Source: Alcaligenaceae bacterium
Lineage (GTDB): Bacteria; Pseudomonadota; Gammaproteobacteria; Burkholderiales; Burkholderiaceae_B
Direction: 5' to 3'
DNA: 64,000 nucleotides
Assembly (NCBI GenBank): GCA_013416405.1
Contig: JACCET010000003.1
Span: forward strand, 124,001 to 188,000
Part shown: piece after piece, positions 47,409-56,830 of the stretch
How the letters are laid out: each line of letters begins with the position of its first letter
Position numbering within the stretch: position 1 is the stretch's first letter
Position numbers and translations under genes: made by a program
Notes under the pieces: generated by a model
The model's database searches: none
Told to the model about the DNA's origin: nothing
Seen by the model: only the letters and a program-made list of their open reading frames with translations

Positions 47409-49841
47409 TCAGGCGGTAAGGATTTCGAATTCACGGCGGGCCGGTGTCGGTTCAATACGTTCGGCCCAGGGGTCTTGCTCAAAAGAGATGGCGTACCGAA
47501 GGCGTGCATAAAGTTCGGCCCGATTGGCGGCGTCGTCCACCACACGGGCCTTGGCGTGCTCCAGCCCTACACGCGCCAGATAATGGCAGGTGCGTTCCAG
47601 GTAGAAGGCTTCTTCGCGGTATAACTGCAGAAAGGCACCGGTGTATTCCAGAACCTCGCCATGGGTTTGAACCTTGACGAAGAACTGGGCGACTTCGGTC
47701 TTGATGCCGCCATTGCCGCCCACATACAGCTCCCAGCCCGAGTCCACGGCAATGATGCCTATGTCCTTGATACCCGATTCCGCACAGTTGCGCGGGCAAC
47801 CCGATACCGCCAGCTTGACCTTGTGCGGGCTCCACATGCCGACCAGGTCTTTCTCCAGTGCTATGCCCATGCCGGTGGAATCCTGAGTGCCGAAGCGGCA
47901 GAATTCCTTACCTACGCAAGTCTTGACCGTACGCAGACTCTTGCCGTAAGCATGGCCCGAAGGCATGTCCAGTTCTTTCCAGACGGCGGGCAAGTCTTCT
48001 TTTTTTATGCCCAGCAGATCTATGCGCTGGCCGCCGGTGACTTTGACCATGGGAACCTGGTACTTGTCCGCCACATCGGCGATGCGGCGCAACTCCGATG
48101 GATTGGTCACGCCGCCCCACATGCGCGGAATGACGGAATAGGTGCCATCCTTCTGAATGTTGGCATGCATGCGCTCGTTCACCAGCCTGGATTGTGAATC
48201 GTCTTTGGCTTCGCCCGGCCAGGTGGACATCAGGTAGTAGTTCAGCGCAGGTCGGCAGGTGGCGCAGCCGTCGCTGGTGCGCCACTCCAGGAAGCGCAGG
48301 GTTTGCTCCATGCCGGTCAGGTGTTGTTCGCGTATGGCCTTGCGCACTTCGCCGTGTGTGTAATCCACGCAGGCGCAGATGGGCTTCTCGGACTTGGGTT
48401 TGATGTCGGCCGCGCCGCCCACGCAATTGATCAGTATCTGCTCCACCAGTCCGGTGCATGAGCCGCAGGAACTGGCGGCCTTGGTGTGTTTCTTGATCTC
48501 ATCTACGGTGAACAGTCCCTGCTCGCGTATGGCCTTGACTATGGTGCCTTTGCACACGCCATTGCAGCCGCAAATTTCAGTGCTGTCGGGTATGCCGGCA
48601 ATGCTGTTCTCGCCGGCGTGTCCAGTATCGCCTATGGCGCCTTCGCCGAACATCAGGTGTTCGCGTAGCTCGGCGATGGATTTGCCTTCGCGTATCAGCC
48701 GAAAGTACCAGGCACCGTCCACGGTATCGCCATACAGGCAGGCACCTATCAGTTTGTCGCCCTGTATGACCAGTTTCTTGTACACACCGCCAACGGGATC
48801 GGCCAAGGTAATGGCTTCTGTGTTCGCACCCCCCATGAACTCGCCGGCGGAAAATACATCGATGCCAGTGACCTTGAGTTTGGTCGATGTGGTGCTGCCG
48901 GCATAGCGGCCTATGCCGTGCATGGCCAAGTGGTTGGCAGCCACTTTGGCTTGTTCGAACAAGGGGGCGACCAGACCGTAGGCCATGCCGCGATGGCTTA
49001 CGCATTCGCCCACGGCGTAGATACTGGGGTCGTAGGTTTGCAGGGTGTCGTTCACGACCACGCCGCGGTCGGCATAAATGCCGCTGGCTTGTGCCAGATC
49101 GGTATTGGGCCGTATGCCCACCGCCATGACAACCAGGTCTGTGGCCAGCTCGCTGCCATCTTTGAAGCGTATGCCGCATACGGTGCCGTCGTCTTTGCCA
49201 AGTATGGCCTCGGTCTGATGCGCCATCAGGAAGTTCAGCCCGCGCTCGCGCAGGCTGGCTTGCAGCAGTTCGGCGGCGGCCGTGTCGAGCTGGCGATCCA
49301 GCAAGGATGCGCCCAGGTGCACCACCGAGACCTGCATGCCGCGCGAGGCTAGTCCGTTGGCCGCTTCCAGTCCCAGCAGCCCGCCGCCTATAACGACCGC
49401 GTGTTGGAGCCGTGAGGCCGCGTCTATCATCAGTTCCACGTCGCGAATGTCGCGAAAGCTGATGACGCCTTTCAGCTCATGTCCCGGCACGGGCAGGATG
49501 AAAGGCTTGGAGCCGGTAGCCAGCAACAGGCGATCATATCTCGCGGTCTTGCCGTCGTCGGTCAGTACTTCCTTGCGGCGGCGATTGATTTGCGTGACCG
49601 TGCTGTTCAGGTGCAGCGTGATGCCGTTCGATTCGTACCAGCTTTTGTCATTCAGAATGATGTCCTGTATGGTCTGTTCGCCAGTCAGCACGGGCGAGAG
49701 CAGGATGCGGTTGTAGTTGGGATAAGGCTCGGAGCCGAACACGGTAATGTCATACAGCTTGCTGTCCAGCTTGAGCAGTTCTTCGATAGTGCGTATGCCG
49801 GCCATACCGTTGCCGACGACGATGAGTTTCATTTTTTTCAT
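47409..49841 (-). CDS. nirB: NAD(P)H nitrite reductase large subunit NirB
   Basis: An 810-residue flavo-siroheme enzyme reducing nitrite to ammonia. FAD/NAD domains (IVVGNGMAGIRTIEEL; VVIGGGLLGLEAANGL) come first. Two BFD-like [2Fe-2S] segments follow (CGCNGVCKG; CACVDYTHG), then the siroheme/[4Fe-4S] domain with CVGKEFCRFG and SGCPRNCAES. ATG 49841 overlaps the nrtD stop (ATGA), so the N-terminal extension in the longer frame is rejected. Confidence 0.96.
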   Translation of the reverse strand: MKKMKLIVVGNGMAGIRTIEELLKLDSKLYDITVFGSEPYPNYNRILLSPVLTGEQTIQDIILNDKSWYESNGITLHLNSTVTQINRRRKEVLTDDGKTARYDRLLLATGSKPFILPVPGHELKGVISFRDIRDVELMIDAASRLQHAVVIGGGLLGLEAANGLASRGMQVSVVHLGASLLDRQLDTAAAELLQASLRERGLNFLMAHQTEAILGKDDGTVCGIRFKDGSELATDLVVMAVGIRPNTDLAQASGIYADRGVVVNDTLQTYDPSIYAVGECVSHRGMAYGLVAPLFEQAKVAANHLAMHGIGRYAGSTTSTKLKVTGIDVFSAGEFMGGANTEAITLADPVGGVYKKLVIQGDKLIGACLYGDTVDGAWYFRLIREGKSIAELREHLMFGEGAIGDTGHAGENSIAGIPDSTEICGCNGVCKGTIVKAIREQGLFTVDEIKKHTKAASSCGSCTGLVEQILINCVGGAADIKPKSEKPICACVDYTHGEVRKAIREQHLTGMEQTLRFLEWRTSDGCATCRPALNYYLMSTWPGEAKDDSQSRLVNERMHANIQKDGTYSVIPRMWGGVTNPSELRRIADVADKYQVPMVKVTGGQRIDLLGIKKEDLPAVWKELDMPSGHAYGKSLRTVKTCVGKEFCRFGTQDSTGMGIALEKDLVGMWSPHKVKLAVSGCPRNCAESGIKDIGIIAVDSGWELYVGGNGGIKTEVAQFFVKVQTHGEVLEYTGAFLQLYREEAFYLERTCHYLARVGLEHAKARVVDDAANRAELYARLRYAISFEQDPWAERIEPTPARREFEILTA

Positions 49842-50698
49842 GATGCGTTCACGAGTTGAAGTGATGCCGGTTCTGCGTCCGGACCGGGGCGATGGTCTGT
49901 GTTGTCGGGCTTCGCGGCGCGGCCATGGCGTTGATGCAAAAAGTTCAATACGGCGCTGCGGCACGCAGCGTATTCAGAGTTGTCCAGCAGCGCCATGCGG
50001 TCGCGCGGGCGAGGCAGCTCGACGGGCAGGATTTCGCCTATGGTTGCGGCCGGACCATTGGTCAACATGACAATGCGATCGGACAGCAGGACGGCCTCGT
50101 CCACATCGTGCGTCACCATGATGGCCGTGGTCGATGTGGCGGCCACAATACGCAGCAGCTCATCCTGCAAATGAACGCGCGTGAGCGAATCCAGGGCTCC
50201 GAAGGGTTCGTCCAGCAGCAGTACTTTGGGCTGGATGGCCAGCGCCCGTGCAATGCCCACACGCTGTTTCATGCCGCCCGATATCTCCCTGGGGAACTTG
50301 TGCATGGCATGGCTCAGCCCTACCAGATGCAAGGCATTGGCCGTACGCACGTTCAGCGCTGCTTTGGGCTCCTGACCGCCGAATACGCGCTCCACGGCAA
50401 GATAGACGTTTTGATGACATGTCAGCCAGGGCAGCAGGCTGTGGTTCTGGAATACGACGGCACGATCCGGGCCAGGGCCGGTGATTTCTTTTTCCGCACA
50501 CAGCAGCACGCCTTCCGTAGGGCGGGCAAGGCCGGCAATCAGGTTGAGCAGCGTGGATTTTCCGCAACCCGAATGTCCAATCAGCGTAACGAATTCGCCT
50601 TGCCGTATGTTCAGGTTGATGTCGCGCAGCGCGACAAATGGACCGCTGCGTGTGTTGAATGTTTGCCCAACGTATTCGATGCGTACGAATTTTTCCAT
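49838..50698 (-). CDS. nrtD: Nitrate/sulfonate-type ABC transporter ATPase (NrtD-like)
   Basis: A 286-residue ABC ATPase with Walker [11 protein letters not shown], signature [16 protein letters not shown] and Walker [13 protein letters not shown]. It belongs to the NrtD/TauB/SsuB group; nitrate is inferred from the flanking nrtB, nrtA and reductase genes. An NrtC-type second ATPase with a receptor domain is absent. It overlaps nirB by 4 bases. Confidence 0.9.
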   Translation of the reverse strand: MEKFVRIEYVGQTFNTRSGPFVALRDINLNIRQGEFVTLIGHSGCGKSTLLNLIAGLARPTEGVLLCAEKEITGPGPDRAVVFQNHSLLPWLTCHQNVYLAVERVFGGQEPKAALNVRTANALHLVGLSHAMHKFPREISGGMKQRVGIARALAIQPKVLLLDEPFGALDSLTRVHLQDELLRIVAATSTTAIMVTHDVDEAVLLSDRIVMLTNGPAATIGEILPVELPRPRDRMALLDNSEYAACRSAVLNFLHQRHGRAAKPDNTDHRPGPDAEPASLQLVNAS

Positions 50699-50702
50699 GA
50701 TT

Positions 50703-51530
50703 TCAAGCCTCGCTATGCGTCAGTCGTCGGGCCAGTGCAAGCAGGCCCAGATCCAGCACCAGCCCTATCACGCCTATAACCAGCACGGCGATCAGGATGT
50801 TCTGCACATTCAGATTGTTCCATTCATCCCACAGCCAGAATCCCAGCCCGGTGCCGCCGGTCAGCATTTCAGCCGCCACGATGACCAGCCATGCTGTGCC
50901 TATGGACAGGCGTACCCCGGTCATCAGGTAGGGCAATACCGATGGCAGCAGGATGCGGGTGAAGACTTTCCATTCCGACAGATTCAATACCCGCGCCACA
51001 TTCAGATAGTCTTCCGGGACACGCCTGACACCGTCGGCGGTGTTGATGATCATGGGCCAGATGGAACAGATGAAGATCGCCCAGATGGCTGCGGGGTCGG
51101 CGGCCTTGAACAGCAGCAGGCCGAGCGGCAACCAGGCCAGGGGCGAGATAGGGCGCAGCAGATTGATGACGGGTGCGCAGATGGCATTAAGCACTGATAC
51201 ACGCCCGATCAGGAAGCCCACGGGGATACCAACGAGTGCCGCCAGCATAAAGCCTATGGCCACGCGGCTCAGCGAGGCCAGGATATTCCAGCCTATACCC
51301 AGGTCATTGGGGCCGTTGTCGTAGAACGGATCTTTGAACAGTTCAAAGGCGGCCAGCAAGGTGGATTCCGGTGGCGGGATGTCGCTTATCCGCAAGGAAA
51401 TGATTTTCCAGACGACGAGCAGCAGAGTGAAGCCAATGATGGGGCCGGCGCTTGTGCTGACCACACGTCCAAGCCCGGCACGCCAGCTTTTTCCGCCAGA
51501 CCATGAAAATGGGGGTGTTGCCTGATTCAT
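50703..51530 (-). CDS. nrtB: Nitrate ABC transporter permease (NrtB-like)
   Basis: A 275-residue inner-membrane permease with five or six helices and a BPD_transp_1 EAA-type loop (ADGVRRVPEDYLNVARVLNLS). ATG 51530, with GGAAG upstream and 11 bases after the nrtA stop, is preferred over longer frames. It pairs with NrtA and NrtD in nitrate uptake. Confidence 0.9.
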   Translation of the reverse strand: MNQATPPFSWSGGKSWRAGLGRVVSTSAGPIIGFTLLLVVWKIISLRISDIPPPESTLLAAFELFKDPFYDNGPNDLGIGWNILASLSRVAIGFMLAALVGIPVGFLIGRVSVLNAICAPVINLLRPISPLAWLPLGLLLFKAADPAAIWAIFICSIWPMIINTADGVRRVPEDYLNVARVLNLSEWKVFTRILLPSVLPYLMTGVRLSIGTAWLVIVAAEMLTGGTGLGFWLWDEWNNLNVQNILIAVLVIGVIGLVLDLGLLALARRLTHSEA

Positions 51531-51541
51531 GTGTCTTCCTT

Positions 51542-52849
51542 TCATCCCGCTTTGAGGGCGAATCCGTCGGCATAGCCTGCTGGATTGCTGCCGTCCCACA
51601 CCACGCCGTCGAGCAGCTTGCTGCTGCGCGAGTCACTGGTGGGCAAGTCGATCTGTGCCGCCGCGGCGGCCTGCTTATAGATATCGATGCGGTTGACCTG
51701 CCGGGCAATGGCCAGGTAGTCGGGGTGTTCCGTCAGCAGGCCCCAGCGTTTGTGCTGGGTCAGGAACCACATGCCGTCACTCAGGTACGGAAAATTGACG
51801 GCGCCATCACCGTAAAAGCGCATGGCGTGCTGATCGGCCCAGGATTTGCCCAGTCCGTCTTCGTATTGGCCGAGCATGCGGCCTACGATGGTGTCTACCG
51901 CTGTATTTACATACGATTTGGCCGCAATGGTCTCCGCCGTCTTGCGCACGTTCCCGGGCGAGCTGTCTATCCAGCGGCTGGCCTCCAGAATGGCGGCCGT
52001 TACCGCGCGCGCGGTGTTGGGATGCTTTTGGACAAAATCGGCGCGGGTTCCCAGGACTTTCTCTGGATGGTTCACCCAGATGTCCTGTGAAGTGGCCACG
52101 GAAAAACCCACTTTGTCTATGATGGCACGGGCGTTCCAGGGCTCCCCCACGCAGTAGCCATCCATATTGCCGATACGCATATTGGCCACCATCTGCGGGG
52201 GCGGGACTGTCAGGTTGCGTGTCTTGGCCGGGTCTATGCCGTGGCTGGCCAGCCAGTAATACAGCCACATGGCATGGGTGCCCGTAGGGAAGGTGTGTGC
52301 GAAGGTGTATTGACGAGGATCGCTGGCTATCTTCCTTGCCAGCGACTCGCCGTCAGTCACGCCGGCCTCGCGCAGTTGATTTGACAGGGTAATGCCCTGT
52401 CCGTTCTGGTTGATACCCATGAGTATGGCCATGTCTTGTTGCGCGCCGGCCAATCCAAGCTGCATGCCGTAGATGAGGCCATACAGCACATGGGCAAAGT
52501 CCAGATCCCCGTTGGCGAGCTTTTCCCGCACCCCGGCCCACGATGCTTCTTTGGTCGGTATGATTTTCACGCCGTGCTTTTTATCGAAACCCATGACGGA
52601 AGCCATGACGACAGACGCACAGTCGGTCAGTGGAATGAAGCCTATCTTGACTTCGGTTTTCTCGGGCGCATCAGAGCCGGCAGCCCACGCATTTGCGCGC
52701 ACCATGGGGCCTAGCAGCGAGATGGCGCCCAATCCGGCTGCGGCCGTGGCCCCCAACAGAGCGCGCCGGCGCGTGTCGACGGCAGTTGCTTGCGTAGGTG
52801 CCGAGATCTGAGCGGCAGGAAAGACAGGCGGCGTGGCTGTGGATTTCAT
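51542..52849 (-). CDS. nrtA: Nitrate-binding periplasmic protein NrtA
   Basis: A 435-residue CmpA/NrtA-family receptor. It appears to be exported by Tat: the n-region has TRRRALLGATAAAGLG followed by a weak hydrophobic core and an AWA cleavage area. VKIGFIPLTDCASVVMA is the usual family start of the mature protein. It is first in the nitrate operon, behind a sigma-54 promoter. Confidence 0.92.
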   Translation of the reverse strand: MKSTATPPVFPAAQISAPTQATAVDTRRRALLGATAAAGLGAISLLGPMVRANAWAAGSDAPEKTEVKIGFIPLTDCASVVMASVMGFDKKHGVKIIPTKEASWAGVREKLANGDLDFAHVLYGLIYGMQLGLAGAQQDMAILMGINQNGQGITLSNQLREAGVTDGESLARKIASDPRQYTFAHTFPTGTHAMWLYYWLASHGIDPAKTRNLTVPPPQMVANMRIGNMDGYCVGEPWNARAIIDKVGFSVATSQDIWVNHPEKVLGTRADFVQKHPNTARAVTAAILEASRWIDSSPGNVRKTAETIAAKSYVNTAVDTIVGRMLGQYEDGLGKSWADQHAMRFYGDGAVNFPYLSDGMWFLTQHKRWGLLTEHPDYLAIARQVNRIDIYKQAAAAAQIDLPTSDSRSSKLLDGVVWDGSNPAGYADGFALKAG

Positions 52850-52883
52850 AGTGACTCCATGTCATGCGGTATGCAGGAGTTAA

Positions 52884-52900
52884 AGCAAAAGCCGTGCCAA
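52884..52900 (-). promoter_or_regulatory. Sigma-54 (RpoN) promoter of the nitrate operon
   Basis: The minus strand reads TTGGCACGGCTTTTGCTTT. TGGCAC (52899-52894) and TTGC (52888-52885) are exactly 5 bases apart, a near-perfect match to the -24/-12 consensus YTGGCACG-N4-TTGCW. The transcript would start near 52873, 24 bases before nrtA. Confidence 0.88.
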
Positions 52901-52937
52901 TTTATGTGCCGGTGTATGGGCCTGGCGGTGAGACGGG

Positions 52938-52984
52938 CGCACCGCGATTGTGCGTTGCGTGTTGCGCTGCACCAAAAATGTGCC
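52938..52984 (-). promoter_or_regulatory. Two tandem NtrC-like binding sites
   Basis: Two palindromes of the NtrC form TGCAC-N7-GTGCA occur: CGCAC-N7-GTGCG (52938-52954) and TGCAC-N7-GTGCC (52968-52984). Their centres are 30 bases apart, near -73 and -103 from the predicted start, an enhancer arrangement for sigma-54. They also lie upstream of dinB. Confidence 0.75.
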
Positions 52985-53005
52985 GTCGCGTTCGGGCCTT
53001 TAGCC

Positions 53006-53029
53006 TATAATTGCTGTGCATTCGTACAG
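53006..53029 (+). promoter_or_regulatory. dinB promoter -10 with LexA-like SOS box
   Basis: A perfect -10 TATAAT (53006-53011) is followed by CTGTGCATTCGTACAG (53014-53029), which fits CTG-N10-CAG. The box would lie over the transcription start, ten bases before the dinB ATG, so LexA could repress it. Confidence 0.75.
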
Positions 53030-53038
53030 CTTGATTTC

Positions 53039-54202
53039 ATGGAACACCAACCCGCTCCCCGCCGCATTGCTCATCTGGATATGGACGCCTTCTATGCGTC
53101 AGTTGAGCGTCTGCGTTATCCGGAGCTCAAGGGTTTGCCTGTCGTGATCGGTGGCGGCAGCGCCAGCCAGCCTACACAGTTGCCCGATGGCACACGGCTG
53201 TTTTCACGCCTGCAAGGCTATGTGGGCCGGGGCGTAGTCACGACTTCGACTTACGAGGCGCGGGCGCTGGGTGTGTTCTCGGCCATGGGCATGATGAAAG
53301 CCGCCCAGCTGGCACCCGAGGCCATATTGCTGCCTGTGGATTTCAAGGCTTACCGTCATTGCTCGCGGCTGTTCAAGGCGGCGGTGGCAGGCATTGCAGA
53401 CCATATTGAAGACCGGGGCATAGATGAAATCTACATAGACCTGAGTCATCATCCCGATGACACGCTGACGCTGGCCAGGGGTATCAAGCAGGCGGTTTTT
53501 CAGGCCACCGGCCTGAGCTGCTCAATAGGTATTTCGCCCAACAAACTGCTGTCCAAGATTGCATCAGAGCTTGATAAGCCCGACGGTATAACGATAATTG
53601 GCCCCGGTGATCTCGAGGCGCGCATATGGCCTTTGCCGGTTGCCAAGGTTAACGGCATAGGGCCCAAGGCCAATGCCAGGCTGGCGGCAGCAGGTATCCA
53701 TACCATAGCCGAGTTGGCGGCGGCGCCGCCGGAACTGCTGCAAGGGTTGTTCGGCCTGAGCTATGCACTATGGTTGCTGAATGTGGCGCGCGGTATTGAT
53801 GACCGGCCTGTTGTCACCCATTCGGAACCGAAGTCCATCAGCCGTGAAACCACTTTTGCGCGTGATCTGCACGTACAGCGTGACCGCGCCGAGCTTTCAG
53901 CCCAGTTCTTGCAGCTATGCGAACAGCTGGAAGGCGATCTGCTGCGCAAGGGCTATGTCGGACGCACCGTAGGCATCAAGCTGCGTTTTGATGATTTTCG
54001 TACGGTCACGCGTGACCTGACCCTGTCTTATCCTACGGGGCAGGCGCGGGTCATACATCATGCGGCCGGACAATGCCTCAAGCGCATCGAGCTCAATCAC
54101 CGCATACGCTTGCTCGGTGTGCGCGTCAGCGGCCTGCAGTCAGGCGTTGATACGAAAGAGGATGCACACAAGGCGCCCGAGCAGCTCAGTCTTTATGATT
54201 AG
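53039..54202 (+). CDS. dinB: DNA polymerase IV (Y family)
   Basis: A 387-residue translesion polymerase. The catalytic AHLDMDAFYASVE motif and a GIDEIYIDLS motif carry the acidic active-site residues. A little-finger domain follows. The C-terminal end EQLSLYD resembles the QLxLF beta-clamp motif. ATG 53039 begins at MEHQPAPRR; the longer frame overlaps the NtrC/LexA control region. Confidence 0.93.
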   Translation: MEHQPAPRRIAHLDMDAFYASVERLRYPELKGLPVVIGGGSASQPTQLPDGTRLFSRLQGYVGRGVVTTSTYEARALGVFSAMGMMKAAQLAPEAILLPVDFKAYRHCSRLFKAAVAGIADHIEDRGIDEIYIDLSHHPDDTLTLARGIKQAVFQATGLSCSIGISPNKLLSKIASELDKPDGITIIGPGDLEARIWPLPVAKVNGIGPKANARLAAAGIHTIAELAAAPPELLQGLFGLSYALWLLNVARGIDDRPVVTHSEPKSISRETTFARDLHVQRDRAELSAQFLQLCEQLEGDLLRKGYVGRTVGIKLRFDDFRTVTRDLTLSYPTGQARVIHHAAGQCLKRIELNHRIRLLGVRVSGLQSGVDTKEDAHKAPEQLSLYD

Positions 54203-54418
54203 TTGGCGCTCAAATGACTGGCGTCCGCGATAGAAAACTTAAATAACAACAATTGATTTATATTAATCTCTATATAACTTTAGGTAATGAATAAGTAATT
54301 ATCAAATAGTTATAAAACGCCGGAAAGCTTGCTAGCATGACATATTTGACGCATGTTGCGGCTGCCTGCCTCCACAAGGCTGCCATTGCGACCCCCTTAT
54401 TTTTTGCAGGAATATTGA

Positions 54419-55231
54419 ATGACTACCTTTGCTTATGTGCGCGGTTTGCTGGCCGCCGGCGTAATGGCGGTGTCGGCCGTGGCGGCCAGTGGCGTTGCCC
54501 AGGCGGCTGACCTGATCGATACGGTTAAAGAGCGCGGTACGCTGATCGTTGGCGTCGAAGGCACCTATCCGCCCTTCAATTACGTCGATACCAAAACGGG
54601 CGAACTCGACGGCTTCGACATCGATGTGGCCAATCTGATCGGCGACAAGTTGGGTGTGAAGGTGCAGTTCGTCAAGACGGAATGGAGCGCCATTCTGGCC
54701 GGCCTCAGCTCAGGCAAATTCGATGTCATCATCAATCAGGTGGGCATTACCCCTGAACGCAAGCAAACCTTCGATTTCTCCGTGCCCTATGTGGCGTCCA
54801 GCCCTCAGCTGATACTGCGCAAGAATGAGGATGCCGGCTACGCCAGCTTTGCCGATCTGAAGGGCAAGAAGCTGGGTGTATCGCAGGGCAGCAACTACGA
54901 GGCCCTGGCCAAGGCGCAGGAAGGCGTTGATGTGAAAAGCTATCCTGGTGCGCCCGAGTATCTTTCCGATCTGGTCAGCCGTCGTGTCGATGCCGCCCTG
55001 AACGACCAGCTGATGACGGCCTACCTGGTCAAGACATCGAATATTCCCATCAAGGGCGGGGCGATCGTCGGAGAACCCAAGTTCAATGGCATCCCTTTCC
55101 GCAAAGGCAACCCTGGCTTTGAACAGGCACTGAACAAGGCGCTGCAGGATGCCTACGATAGCGGCGAATTCGCCAAGATCTCGAACAAATGGTTTGGCAT
55201 CGATGTCAGCAAGGTTCGCAAGCCCCAGTAA
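54419..55231 (+). CDS. Amino-acid ABC transporter periplasmic binding protein (cystine/polar class)
   Basis: A 270-residue SBP_bac_3 family receptor with a Sec signal ending near ASGVAQA. YPPFNYVDTKTGELDGFDIDVA and the GSNYEALAK and DALL-type segments match the cystine/FliY group. AGGAA precedes the ATG. The permease follows 18 bases later, but no ATPase gene adjoins. Confidence 0.9.
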   Translation: MTTFAYVRGLLAAGVMAVSAVAASGVAQAADLIDTVKERGTLIVGVEGTYPPFNYVDTKTGELDGFDIDVANLIGDKLGVKVQFVKTEWSAILAGLSSGKFDVIINQVGITPERKQTFDFSVPYVASSPQLILRKNEDAGYASFADLKGKKLGVSQGSNYEALAKAQEGVDVKSYPGAPEYLSDLVSRRVDAALNDQLMTAYLVKTSNIPIKGGAIVGEPKFNGIPFRKGNPGFEQALNKALQDAYDSGEFAKISNKWFGIDVSKVRKPQ

Positions 55232-55249
55232 TCCAGCTCCTGTTTCAGC

Positions 55250-55909
55250 ATGAATTTCTTTGACCTGATGGTCCTGGCTGGTCCCATTCTTTTGAAGGGG
55301 ACCGGCTACACATTGATCTTTGCCTTTTCCGCCATGTTCGGTGGTTTGCTGGTGGGCTTTGCGCTGGCTGTGCTGCGCATCATCCCCAGCCGCCTGACGC
55401 AGATACCGGCCACGGTCTATGTCAGCATGATGCGAGGCACGCCCCTGCTGGTGCAGGTCTTCATTATTTACTATGGTTTGCCCAGTATAGGTATTTCCTT
55501 CGATCCCCTGACGGCCGGGGTGCTGGCGCTGAGCCTGAACGCGGGCGCCTATATTTCGGAAAGCCTGCGAGGCGCCATTATCGGGATATCGCGGGGGCAG
55601 TGGTCGGCAGGCTACAGCCTGGGACTCAGTTACGGCCAGAATCTGCGTTACGTTGTCATGCCCCAGGCCCTGCGGCTGGCGGTGCCTTCCATGAGCAACT
55701 CCTTGATCAGCCTGATCAAGGATACTTCGCTGGTTTCGGTGATTACGGTCACCGAATTATTGCTTGCCACCAAAGACGTGATCGCCACCACTTTCCAGCC
55801 TTTGCCGCTATATCTGGCCGCGGCCGGCATCTACTGGATGCTTAGCCTGTGCCTGGAGCAGGTGCAGGGCCGCCTGGAAAAATACTACGGTCGCTCCGCC
55901 AGGCATTAA
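55250..55909 (+). CDS. Amino-acid ABC transporter permease
   Basis: A 219-residue HisM/GlnP-type permease with five or so helices and the AYISESLRGAIIGISRGQWSAG loop that contacts the ATPase. It is cotranscribed with the binding protein upstream. Its end overlaps by 4 bases the end of the MOSC gene on the other strand, so the unit stops here without an ATPase. Confidence 0.9.
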   Translation: MNFFDLMVLAGPILLKGTGYTLIFAFSAMFGGLLVGFALAVLRIIPSRLTQIPATVYVSMMRGTPLLVQVFIIYYGLPSIGISFDPLTAGVLALSLNAGAYISESLRGAIIGISRGQWSAGYSLGLSYGQNLRYVVMPQALRLAVPSMSNSLISLIKDTSLVSVITVTELLLATKDVIATTFQPLPLYLAAAGIYWMLSLCLEQVQGRLEKYYGRSARH

Positions 55910-56772
55910 AGGTCGAATTCGGCCTGCACCGGATCACCCGCACTCAAGGTGTCACCTTCCCGGGTGCCGGCCACGACTGCATTCACGCCAAACAATACCC
56001 CTTCCGGAAACTGCCGGTGCTCGGCCAGCGTCAGGCCGGGCTCGCTGGCGGACAGGGCCGTGGCCTGGTCTATATTGGGTATGGGGCAGCGGGCACAGCG
56101 CTTTACCTGGGCCAGTGTCATCCGTCCCACCTTGATGCTGGCCAGATAGTCCTCTTCATAGGCGTCCAACCCTTGTAGCACGATGTTGGGGCGAAAACGA
56201 TTCATGGGCACGGGTGCCTGCCCCTTGGCCTGCAGGCGTCGGTTCAGTTCGTCCAGCGATTCCTGATTGGCGATCAAAATGGGGAAGCCATCGGCAAAGC
56301 CGAAACGGTGCTGCTCTGGAAAGTCGGGCTCTTGTTCACTGTGTTTGCTGCGCCAGGCATTGACATGTCGCAGGCTGGCAAGGCGCTCTGCCTGGGGGTG
56401 CACCCGCAACAGACGGCAGCCCAGGCCCAGAAAGCCGGACAACCAGTTCGCCGCGTCATCGCCTTCGTCCAGGCCCAGCGTATCGGCGGCCCAGATGCGT
56501 ACAGGCAACGCTGCGCCTGTGTCCCGCAGCCAGGGCACTTCCAGATCGGGCATGCCGGGCGCCGACAGGGTCAGGTCGCTATTGTGCAAGCTGGGTTGTA
56601 TCAGGGCCATTCTGGCATGCTGGCGTTGCGTCAGGAATACGCCCTTGTCATCGACGATGACCCACTGCCGGTCCAGGAACAAGCCACCTTGGCTGATGGC
56701 AACCCGGGTATGGTCGATGCCGGCGCAGGACTTGACGGGGTAGGTATGAAGACTGAGGATGGAAAGGGACAT
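55906..56772 (-). CDS. MOSC-domain protein (YcbX type)
   Basis: A 288-residue protein with an N-terminal MOSC_N beta-barrel (ILSLHTYPVKSCAGI) and a C-terminal MOSC domain (RFRPNIVLQG; CARCPIPNID). These act with molybdenum-sulfur chemistry, as in YcbX detoxifying N-hydroxylated bases. ATG 56772 (MSLSILSLHTYPVK) is chosen over a longer frame. No redox partner adjoins. Confidence 0.88.
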   Translation of the reverse strand: MSLSILSLHTYPVKSCAGIDHTRVAISQGGLFLDRQWVIVDDKGVFLTQRQHARMALIQPSLHNSDLTLSAPGMPDLEVPWLRDTGAALPVRIWAADTLGLDEGDDAANWLSGFLGLGCRLLRVHPQAERLASLRHVNAWRSKHSEQEPDFPEQHRFGFADGFPILIANQESLDELNRRLQAKGQAPVPMNRFRPNIVLQGLDAYEEDYLASIKVGRMTLAQVKRCARCPIPNIDQATALSASEPGLTLAEHRQFPEGVLFGVNAVVAGTREGDTLSAGDPVQAEFDL

Positions 56773-56830
56773 GATGGGCGGGCTCCTGGCGCATAATACC
56801 GCTTTACACCGATATCTGTAGGGATTGTGC

